This document shows, piece by piece, positions 55,211 through 64,000 of a stretch of DNA of 64,000 nt. Under the pieces are notes generated by a model that saw nothing but the letters and a program-made list of their open reading frames with translations, ran no database searches and was not told where the DNA came from. Made by a program: the position numbers and the translations under genes. Numbering within the stretch: the stretch's first letter is position 1; each line of letters opens with the position of its first letter. Source of the DNA: Clonostachys chloroleuca (Eukaryota; Ascomycota; Sordariomycetes; Hypocreales; Bionectriaceae); contig JBANAY010000003.1 in the NCBI GenBank assembly GCA_037952775.1, positions 33,294,001 through 33,358,000 of the forward strand, written 5' to 3'.

Positions 55211-56227
55211 TCATATCCATGTGGTGGTCATTGGGGTTGGGGCTGCAGGTTCTGGGAAGAAAGTGGCTATGAGACTGTGAATCTCATTCAGATAGTCGTC
55301 GGCCGTCATCCTTGCCAGGCCTCGGCTCATGAGGTACTGATCATCCTCGTAGACGATATCCATTCTGCAATGAGCGCCAAACTCCTCTGCCAACTCGGAA
55401 ACCTGGGCCAATTCACTGCCAAAGGGACTAGGTGCAGACTTTTGGGAAGAATGCTGGATTGGTGGCTCTGGTCGATACTCCTTGTGCTTGCGCATCGAGT
55501 CTGACCGAGCCGGGATGATGTGCGTTGACGAATCAGACGCGACTACCTTGTGTTTCCTAATAGAATCGGACCGGGCGGGAGGATGCTGAATGGGAAGATC
55601 GAACGCAGGGGCCGAAGAGGGCATAGGCGGGGGTGCGTAAAGCTTCGTCTGGTGCGTGCTAGAACCGTAGGATGTGGTTGATGCTCGTGTGGAGATGGAC
55701 GACGGCCTTGAGAAACTCACGCTTCCTTTGGTAGAGAAGGACTGTTCGGATTCCTTGGATGTGCGTCGGACTGATTGCTTACGGGCGACAGCCTCATAGG
55801 AGCCCTGCTTCGTGTGTGAAGGTGATCGCTTAGGAATAGCCGGTGGCAGCTCGCTGGATGTTATCGCATGGCTCGATGGGGCAACAAAGTACGAAGAGAG
55901 ATGGTTCGGCTGCGGGCTGTAAGAGTCCTTGTCTGTATCAGGGCTGGTTGGTGGCGTGCTCATGGGCGTACTCGTTGTCGTAGCCGAATCGTAATCATCT
56001 TCACTTCTGGTAGAAACAGAGTCACTTGCTGATGGCCGGCGGGGAATATCAGGGGCATTATACGAGAGCATGTTGGTTGTATGAACGAGCTGGACAGGGC
56101 CTGAGATTTGGCTGCGAAGTACCGAGTGTGAAGACGCTTTGTGGAGGGTATTGCTGCGCTTCACGCTTTCAACTGGATCGTTAGAGTTCTTCACCCTACG
56201 GGTGGTGAACGCTCTTGCGAGAGACAT
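55211..56227 (-). CDS. Conserved filamentous-fungal Ser-rich protein, function unknown
   Basis: I start at the ATG at 56225-56227 (MSLARAFTTRRVK), giving 338 aa without introns; the longer frame upstream lacks this family-typical N-terminus. Blocks that I recognise from Pezizomycotina homologues are SLARAFTTRRVK at the start and SGPVQLVHTTNMLSYNAPDIP at about residues 40-60. The centre is Ser/Thr/Pro-rich and disordered, with two copies of a short repeat (PARSDSIRKHK and PARSDSMRKHK). The C-terminus is folded-looking: FGSELAQVSELAEEFGAHCRM, then DIVYEDDQYLMSRGLARMTADDYLNEIHSL. No signal peptide or catalytic motif is present. The layout suggests a regulatory or scaffold protein; no function can be named. 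Confidence 0.8.
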   Translation of the reverse strand: MSLARAFTTRRVKNSNDPVESVKRSNTLHKASSHSVLRSQISGPVQLVHTTNMLSYNAPDIPRRPSASDSVSTRSEDDYDSATTTSTPMSTPPTSPDTDKDSYSPQPNHLSSYFVAPSSHAITSSELPPAIPKRSPSHTKQGSYEAVARKQSVRRTSKESEQSFSTKGSVSFSRPSSISTRASTTSYGSSTHQTKLYAPPPMPSSAPAFDLPIQHPPARSDSIRKHKVVASDSSTHIIPARSDSMRKHKEYRPEPPIQHSSQKSAPSPFGSELAQVSELAEEFGAHCRMDIVYEDDQYLMSRGLARMTADDYLNEIHSLIATFFPEPAAPTPMTTTWI

Positions 56228-59200
56228 CTTGGAGGCGTGGAGGTTGGTCGGTGTCGAGAAAACTGAGAAACGATATCTGGCCAAAGGGCAAGATAATGCA
56301 AGGCTTCTTAGATAAATAATTGCACGCACGAGGACTTCCGATTTCCCGATTTGGAGTATGTCCCTGTGACTTTGGGGTAGCCTGAACCAAATCAGGTGGG
56401 CGTTGTTGTGTGTGTGGGTGCAATGAATCTCAAGACAAAAGGTTAATGTGAGTCCTCAAGATCCACAAGCGCCCAAGTTGGGACACGTTACAGAGGCACG
56501 AGAAAGATTGTCGTTGATGGGCTAGTTGACGTCGCAGTGAGGGCGAGTGCAGGTGTAGTGTGACCCGATAACAACGTGCCTGGATGTTACATCCAAGATG
56601 AAGTCGGAAGGTAGCTACCGAGTTATCTGGTGCTCGGTGCGGGGACGTCGGTAGGAGCGCCAGAAAGCGGGCAAAAAAGGTGCGAGAGACGGAACACACA
56701 CACACGCAGCGGTGTATGTTGGTCAGAAAGAAAAGAATGAATAATGGAAAAAGAGAGAGAAGCAGTAAGTGCAACGAATGGCTACCGGTTGAAGCCGTTG
56801 AAGAAAAACGGCCAAAACGTCTGGCTGACTGAAAACGGACGAAGTCGTCAAGCAGAACACACACTGACGAGGGAAAGGTCGTGTGTGGTTCCTTCAACTG
56901 ATTGACAGTCGAGGCAAACTGAATCCTAGTACAAAGGAATAGTTTGGCTTCTTGACCTGGAACCTGTTCCAGCTGAGAACTCAAAGCACAAGGCGATGCT
57001 GTGTTTGGTGTTGGCGATAGTTCACAGACTGATGGTGGCGAGTCCAGTCCGTCGACGTGATGTCGAAGAGAGTAAGTCAGATGCAGACTGATTTAGTGCG
57101 AAGAGGCTTGTCTTTACTGTTTGCGGGACGGCAAATGGAGTGGCCCGTGAACAGATCCGTCGCACAACGGTGAGGGTTGAGTGACGGGAGAGAAGGTTTG
57201 CCACACTTCAGAGCACTTAAACGGCAGTCAAGCCGGGTTCCTGGGAGTACAAGCTGCGCAGAATCTGATACACAGAATGTTTGGCGGTGGGCTAGAAGGC
57301 AAATCGCTTGCGATCTAAATGGCAGCTTCGAGGAGGGTCCTCAGGAATGCTTCGATTCGTTTTTTTTTTGGGAGAACAAGAGCCGTGTCCGGACGGTTGG
57401 GTTAGCTGTGAGACAGGTGCAGACGATCTCTGATCGAGCCCTGCGACAATCAAATGAACGGTAGGAAGCGCAACGGTGTTTGGCACACAATCCGTTCAAT
57501 GAGAGAGAGACGAACGTGAACCAGCGCTCTGGGTGATGAAGAAGAAAGCAAAATTTGCTTGAGCTCGACAGCCTTCCTGAGGGAGCGTGAAGATCGGACG
57601 GGGGAGAAAAGGGTAGCGAAGAGACGGCCGGGGCTGGCACTTGCCTTGGGGCGAGATACCGGGCAATGATATGGTGCGATTAACGCCAGGCACAGCACAG
57701 TCCCTCCCCCCAGAAACATTAAAAAGCCTGCAGGACCCGGCAAGGGGCCCCCTGTACACCATCCTCGACCCCTGACTAGTGCTAGCCCGCCGCATCCGCC
57801 TCCCCCATTGGATAGTTGCGGCTATTTCCAGTTTTCCTTTGCTCTTGCTCCCGCGCCGTCACAGTCTTGCGACTCCACATGACTAGTGCTGTTGGGCAGG
57901 CGTCAAAACGTTTCTCTAAGGCGGCGGCATGATCAGCCATTCGCTGATCTGCATGGAAACCCTGCCATGGAACCTGCATGACTCTGAAGAGGGTTGGCCC
58001 CTTTCACAAAAAGCACAGCATCCCACGAGCGTGCCGAACGCGCTGAGATCACCAGACAGCATCCGCCTGCCTCCTGCAGCCAGGGAGCATCAGAGACCTG
58101 CTGCGAAGATTCTAGTGCGCTCAAGTCGCATGGCAGGGGGGCTGTATGGGCGCACAGGGCCTGTCCATCTATCCTTACCTGCCTACTACGAATCATGTAT
58201 ATTACTGCCAGGCGCCTAGACCCGATAGAAGCTGGAGGGGCTTTTGTGCCTTGAGTGCGGCCCTCTGCCACCAACTGCTGGACCCGGCACCGGCCATGTT
58301 CGCTACATTACCACCACCCTCACCGTCCAGTGGGCGCACGAGCCCCTCCTGCAGGAGCACAATCATGTTGCTCCTTTGTCGCGTCACCCAATGTATGCAC
58401 AAATAGGAACGGCAGCCAGTCCAATTTTGCCTTCTTTGTCAGGCCCTGCTTCCCCGATGAATGCCCGTTATTGTCGTCTAATCATCAATACCATCTCAAT
58501 ACCGTCCTCGCCCTGTGTGAAAGCTGGCTCCCTCCCCCAACAACTCACCACTAAAGGCAGCCAACCAACCAGTCTAGCGCTAGGTACTTTTTCGCAGTGG
58601 AAATCGTGGCGCCTTACTCCCCACCCTAAGATGCTGGCAAAGAAAGGAAAAGAAGAAAAAGAAAGAAGATACGACTCTCAGCATGACGCTTGAACACCCA
58701 ATCTCGGTGGCTTCATGTCCGCACGGGAGTCGATGGTCCGTGTGCTGAGCTGTTCAGATGAGCCATCCCAGCAGAAGCCTGCCACGTCTCCGTGGAGCTG
58801 CACACCTATGACGAAACGGCTAGGGAACAAAAAGAAAAACGCCTGCTGTCACTGCATTGCCAACAGAGACGTGCGCCGGTCTATTGGGCTGGGCTCACAG
58901 CGGCGACTCTCCCACTGCCGAGCCCATTTGCGCGTATCCACCGCACCACTCGGAATTGCCTCGATGCCAGGTTCCCTGGGTAGGGGGAAGGGGAGGAGCG
59001 CTTTGGGCCTCTTCCACGACGGGCAGCTCGCGTTCCGTTCTGCTATTGGGCCATCCCCGTCGAGTTCTGAAGGCCGTTCTGTTTCAGGCGTCTGATGATG
59101 GCACCGGCCATCTGTCGCGGTGCCTGCGCTAGTAACCCAATAATGCCTGCTGCCCCTGGCACAGGAGGTGCAGGACCTGGCTATCATGCACCCCTAGTTC

Positions 59201-59716
59201 CCCGTCCAGATGAAGTAGCACTTGATTGGGCCTACGTTTCAAGTTTTGCTATCATTGGAATTAAGCCTGTGTGAAGGTTGCCGGCGCGCATCTCGGTCGT
59301 TTCGAGTTTCGCTAGCGAGCGAGAGCCTGGATAAGTCAAAATAGTACATGCTTCCTTTTTTCCCCTCGTCGACGTCCTTGTCCGCGCCTGCTGGGCGGCA
59401 AGTTCGTGGGCAGATAGAGATCGCGCGCTTTACGATCGCCAAAACTCCTCGTCCGTGCCCGCAAGTAAAAGAACCATAAGGATCCCGCAATCGACATCCT
59501 TGCTGGCATCCGGGATCTAGCCCCAGAGTGAAACGCATATCCATGGAGAATGAGAAATAAATGAATAAGCTAAAGTCCGAGGAATATGCAATACGTATAT
59601 ACTTTTTCTCCATTGAGAGCAAGGAAATCCTTGTCATCTTCACTCCAATCGCTCAGTTCTATGTATTCTAATTGGGTTAACTGTGTTATTTGGCTTGACT
59701 TTTTGTGACAGACTGC
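56228..59716. other. Large gene-poor intergenic region, probable long 5' leader on the minus strand
   Basis: About 3.5 kb. Immediately upstream of the orphan gene (56228 to about 57200) the minus strand is C/T-rich with many short open frames, including one of 184 codons (56430-56984) that is Cys/Phe/Leu/Ser-biased and featureless; this looks like promoter plus a long 5' leader. The rest (57.2-59.7 kb) has no recognisable gene, RNA or mobile element. A CA/TG microsatellite (CACACACACACGC) occurs near 56695-56707. Confidence 0.5.
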
Positions 59717-61411
59717 TTAATCTTCGTCCATTGAGTGTCCATCCGCCTCTTCATTATCATCACTGTCCCCGTCATCGTCACCTCCCTCTTCGCTGTCGCT
59801 ACTGCTCTCGTCCGCATCCACCCCGATCAATCGATCCTCCACATCCTTGTCGCTCTTCTTCTCCGGCACCTTGTTGGCGAACGCCTGTCTGACTGCCGCA
59901 TTGGTGCTGGTGTCCCATACGTGCATGCTTCCGTGACTTCCTGCCACGGCGAGTCTGAACGCCACCTCAGGGTCGGGCGCAAAGGTAGTAGCAAAGACCT
60001 TACCCACGTCCAGATTGCGCGAAACAACCATAGAAGGGCCGCTGGCCTGGATATTCCATAGCTTGACGGTTCGATCCGAGGATCCCGTTGCAATGAAGCC
60101 TGGCACGGATGGGTTGATATCAAACGAGGAGATTGATTCATCGTGGGCCTGGAGTGACCAGATCGATTTCGTAGCTTCTGGGGTAGCAGGGGCGTTGCGC
60201 ACATCGTGATAATGGATCATGCCGTTCTCCGTTGAGACGTAGAAGTAGTTCTGGTCATGAGGATCCCAACGTACATTCTCAACGTCGCTCTCAACTCCCC
60301 ATCGAGGGGCCTTGGCGTCCGGGGCTCTCATATCTGCGGCGATGACCGTACGGTCGTAACTACCGCTGAGGAGGACTGTCGGTTCCGAGGTGTGCCAAGC
60401 CAGAGAGCAGACCTTGTCCGTGTGGTAGGAGTAGGATTTGGCGCATGTGGCCGTGTTTAGATCCCAGAGTTTCACCGTCTTGTCAGCCGAGGCAGATGCA
60501 AGAAGGTTTCGATGTTGCCTGTTGGCGGCAAGCGATAGAACAGCATCGACGTGATACTCATCGTTGGCCCGGTTGGCCTTCTTCTTCTTCTTTTTGGGCT
60601 TCTCGCCGCCTGCGGTCTTCTTCTGGCCCAGAATGGCATTGGGATACATGCAGTCGATCGTGTCCAGATCCCAGATCTCAATGTCGGGGTCCATTGTGCC
60701 AATGGCGACAAAGTTTCCTCGCGAGTCCTTGTCCGTGCCGGGCTTGTTGACGGGCAGGTCCAGCCATTCTACAGCCAACGGGATTGCGGGTAGCATAATG
60801 TCATGGTGCACGTAGAGATTGTCTGCCGCATCTTCATAGACGTAGACCTCGAGGTGTGCCAGCTCGTCCTCAACCTTGGCAGCCAGAAGAAGGTTATCCG
60901 TAGCGAGAATCTGGAGGTCGTCGCCTTCTTCATCCTCGTCCTCCTCGCCCTTCAGGGTGATGTAGGGATCGTCTTCATTTGACTCGTAGTAAGCCAGATT
61001 CTTAACGTTTCCAAACATAGACAGAGGCTCGCCTTTTCCAACGGGGCCGTCGTCTTCATCATCGTAGTTATCAAGGTTATATTCCTTGAGGTCTTCGTCG
61101 TTCAGGCTACACTCAATTCGCAGTTAGCCCCCGTTGAGTTTGCGATTTCTCGACTATAGTTGTAACACCCACTCGATTTTCTCGGATGGCTTGCCATCAT
61201 CGACTTGCATTCCATCTTCTTCGTCTTTTCCATCCTCATTTTCACCACTTTTTTCTTGCGCCTCCTTCAGGTCGTCCTCGGCGTCATCAAGCTGCAGCTT
61301 CGCAAGCTCGGCGATTCTCTCGAACTCGGCTTCATCGAACTTGTATTTTTCAGGGAAAGGCGCCGCAAATCCACGAGGGACCCATTGGGCCGCGGTGATC
61401 ATAGAAGCCAT
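59717..61411 (-). CDS. pwp1: Periodic tryptophan protein 1 homologue (PWP1), WD40 ribosome-biogenesis factor
   Basis: A nucleolar WD40 protein required for large-subunit rRNA processing. Exons 61173-61411 and 59717-61106, intron 66 bp (gtgggt...tgtag), product 542 aa. It starts MASMITAAQWVPRGFAAPFPEKY, the typical PWP1 opening (xxAxxWVPRGxA), with acidic stretches. The junction builds SEKID-LNDEDLKEYNLDNYDDED. A conserved FGNVKNLAYYESNEDDPYITLK block, Lys-rich KPKKKKKKA (an NLS candidate) and WD40 repeats follow (LASASADKTVKLWDL, LLSGSYDRTV, FIATGSSDRTVKLWN, LAVAGSHGSMHVWD). The tail is very acidic and ends GHSMDED. The gene is divergent from prp16 with 293 bp between starts. Confidence 0.93.
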
Positions 61412-61704
61412 GGTTATCCAAATATGACCTGCAGCTATGGCAAGGTAATTAGGAAATAGCACCGTAACTTGAGCACTGTTTTTTTTTTTTTTTACTTCAT
61501 CACCACATTATTTACTATGGCGGTATGCGCCCAAATTTTTTTGGAAGTGGGGTTTATCGATAACTCATCGTCTTATCGGTCGCAAGGCGTCGGCAAAACC
61601 TCGTCCCAGTTTATTTGTTTATAGTACATGAATTGACAGCTGTTATCCCCTTTGCCTCCCAGGAATGAGAATCACCTGCTAGGGGACTGAAAATCGGCCA
61701 GAAA
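61412..61704. promoter_or_regulatory. Short bidirectional promoter, pwp1/prp16
   Basis: 293 bp separate the two divergent start codons. The segment holds a run of 16-17 T near 61478-61493 and a TATCGATAACTC element near 61556-61567. It must direct both genes, or the promoters overlap. Confidence 0.6.
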
Positions 61705-64000
61705 ATGGGGGAAGACAGAGAATATCAAGGTTATAATCCGAAGCGGAGGCGAGTTGACTCCTCGCGACCGCAACCCAAGTTTCAGAATGGCTGGCGAGCT
61801 TCGACACCCCGTGGTCAGTCGCAATATCCTGGAACACCACCACCTCGAGACCAGGATGGTCTGGGACCGACCGATGAGGATGCGAAAGCCTTGGATCGCG
61901 ACTGGTACAGCGCAGATGAGTTTGGCGGTCATGTCTTTGGCGACGATACACATAACCCCTTCGCATCCTATGAAATGTCAGCATGGGAGAATCAACAAGT
62001 CGAGTCGGCGAAGGCGGAGAAGATGGCAAGCCGTTATGACGCGCGAAGACAAGAAAGGCAAAGAGAAAATGATGCCTGGGAAACTAACCGAATGCTTGTT
62101 TCGGGTGTGGCCCAGCGTAGGGATATGGCCAGTGATTTCGACGATCAGGAGGCTACCCGTGTCCATCTGCTCACGCACGACTTGCGACCACCCTTCCTTG
62201 ATGGACGGACAATCTTCACCAAGCAGGTCGAACCGATTCCGGCCGTCAGGGATTATCAGAGCGATATGGCGATCTTCAGCAGGAAGGGCAGCAAGGTAGT
62301 CAAAGAGGCACGTCAACAACGAGAGAGGCAGAGACAGGCCCAGGAGGCTACAAGTATGGCTGGTACCGTGCTTGGCAATATCCTAGGGGCCAAGGAGGAA
62401 GATGGAGACAGCGCTCTCCCTATCGCCGGCGAAGAAGATACGGTCAAGGAAGATCGAAAAGGCAACAAGTTCAGCGAGCACATGAAGAAAGGGGAGGGCG
62501 CGAGCAACTTCAGCCAGAGCAAGACGCTACGAGAGCAGCGTGAATACCTTCCCGCATTTGCTGTTCGCGAGGATTTGCTGCGTGTTATCCGGGAAAACCA
62601 AGTCACCATCGTTATTGGCGAGACGGGTTCTGGCAAGACAACACAGCTGACGCAGTTCTTGATGGAGGATGGGTATGGAAAGACAGGCATGATTGGTTGT
62701 ACGCAACCTCGTCGAGTGGCAGCAATGAGTGTCGCCAAGCGTGTCGCAGAAGAGATGGAGGTTCCCCTGGGAAGCACGGTAGGCTATGCAATCCGATTCG
62801 AAGATTGTACTAGCAAGGAGACCGTGGTCAAGTACATGACAGACGGTGTGCTGCTGAGAGAATCTCTCAATGAACCTGACTTAGACAAATATTCATGTAT
62901 CATCATGGATGAGGCTCACGAACGTGCGCTGAACACCGATATCTTGATGGGGCTTTTCAAGAAAATCCTCCAGCGGAGACGCGATATCAAACTCATTGTA
63001 ACGTCCGCAACTATGAATGCGAAGCGCTTCTCCGAATTTTTCGGAGGGGCACCGGAGTTCACTATTCCAGGCCGAACATTTCCTGTCGATGTCATGTTCC
63101 ATCGCTCGCCTGTGGAAGATTACGTCGACCAAGCCGTTCAGCAAGTTCTTGCTATCCACGTATCTATGGATCAAGGTGATATCCTCGTCTTCATGACTGG
63201 CCAGGAAGATATTGAAATCACTTGTGAGCTCGTGCAGAAGAGGCTCGATGCACTCAATGACCCGCCAAAATTGAGCATTTTGCCAATCTACAGTCAAATG
63301 CCAGCAGATTTGCAGGCCAAGATTTTCGACAGAGCCGCGCCAGGAGTTCGCAAGTGCATCGTCGCCACAAATATTGCTGAGACAAGTTTAACGGTCGATG
63401 GAATCAAGTATGTCGTTGATGCTGGGTATTCTAAAATGAAGGTCTACAACCCCAAAATGGGCATGGACACTCTTCAGATTACCCCCATTTCACAAGCCAA
63501 TGCATCACAGCGATCTGGCCGTGCAGGAAGAACTGGACCTGGTAAGGCCTTCAGACTTTTTACCGAGAAGGCCTTCAAGGAGGAGTTGTATCTGCAAACG
63601 ATTCCCGAAATCCAGCGAACCAACCTGGCCAACACCGTTCTAATGCTTAAATCTCTAGGCGTGAAGGATCTCTTGGACTTTGATTTCATGGACCCTCCCC
63701 CCAAGACACTATTCTGACTTCCATGTTTGACCTCTGGGCTCTTGGAGCGCTTGACAATCTGGGAGGGCTAACACCTCTTGGGCACAAAATGAGTGCTTTC
63801 CCAATGGACCCTTCGCTTTCAAAGCTTTTGATCACCGCGGAAGAATACGGGTGCAGCGAGGAGATGATCACCATTGTCTCCATGCTATCTGTTCCCAATG
63901 TGTTCTACAGGCCCAAGGAAAGACAGGATGAGGCAGACGCCCAGAGGGAAAAGTTCTGGGTCCACGAGTCAGACCACTTGACGTATCTTCAAGTTTACTC
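61705..64000 (+). CDS. prp16: DEAH-box spliceosomal helicase Prp16, 3' partial, with a frame break
   Basis: ATP-dependent RNA helicase that remodels the spliceosome between the two catalytic steps. The N-terminal region contains [20 protein letters not shown], diagnostic of Prp16/DHX38 over Prp2, Prp22 and Prp43. The helicase core has motif [19 protein letters not shown], motif [29 protein letters not shown] and motif [14 protein letters not shown]. The frame runs 670 codons, then fails at a run of six C (63697-63702): it reads [11 protein letters not shown] and stops at 63717. The expected continuation, [20 protein letters not shown], is present one frame over and stays open to the window edge ([15 protein letters not shown]). 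One extra C would restore it. Since Prp16 is essential in yeast, a missed base in the run is likelier than a real lesion. The gene continues beyond 64000. Confidence 0.92.

Noticed and set aside
56430..56984. 184-codon minus-strand frame upstream of an orphan gene
   Set aside because: Phe/Leu/Ser/Cys-biased from C/T-rich leader sequence, no recognisable motif; a separate gene cannot be excluded but is unsupported.

Overview
The window is nuclear DNA of a filamentous ascomycete (Pezizomycotina, most likely a Sordariomycete). Genes are monocistronic and lie on both strands. Introns are short (about 50-100 bp, one of 329 bp) with GT-AG ends. Several proteins are of types I know only from filamentous ascomycetes, and secreted plant-polysaccharide enzymes are present. 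I see no operons, CRISPR arrays, rRNA, intact transposons or virus-like genes, and I found no convincing tRNA by eye.

Region by region. 1-1.4 kb: the 3' part of a Sch9-type AGC kinase, cut by the left edge. 2.8-3.7 kb: ATP synthase subunit h (3 exons). 4.4-5.8 kb: a secreted DOMON/cellobiose-dehydrogenase-type cytochrome fused to cytochrome b561. 9.0-10.5 kb: a second S6K-like AGC kinase (Psk1 type). 11.8-17.4 kb: U4/U6 snRNP protein Prp4, a Pch1/cyclin T-K type cyclin and LSM8. 17.7-19.1 kb: a nucleoside hydrolase whose best gene model is out of frame. 21.3-26.7 kb: two lineage-restricted proteins. 27.3-30.1 kb: a divergent pair, an Adc17/Tma17-like proteasome assembly chaperone and a mitochondrial rhomboid protease. 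32.3-34.2 kb: an Hst3/Hst4-type sirtuin. 34.8-41.4 kb: a divergent pair of secreted glycoside hydrolases, GH115 (with one frame break) and GH43 subfamily 24-like. 41.6-44.1 kb: a Rad60/Esc2-type SUMO-like-domain protein, divergent from LSM6. 44.6-49.2 kb: two conserved fungal orphans. 50-51.3 kb: a cystathionine gamma-synthase-fold PLP enzyme. 51.6-54.2 kb: a small orphan and a membrane-anchored polysaccharide deacetylase. 55.2-56.2 kb: another orphan. 59.7-64 kb: divergent PWP1 and PRP16. PRP16 has a frame break and runs off the right edge.

Themes. Four spliceosome components (Prp4, LSM8, LSM6, Prp16) and two nutrient-signalling S6K-family kinases share the window. The GH115/GH43 pair suggests a small arabinogalactan-degrading locus. 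Three otherwise well-conserved genes each lack one base relative to the expected frame, two of them in C/G runs of six. Since PRP16 is essential in yeast, homopolymer miscalls are the likeliest explanation. Exon coordinates below come from manual splice-site reading and protein-family continuity; no alignment was run.
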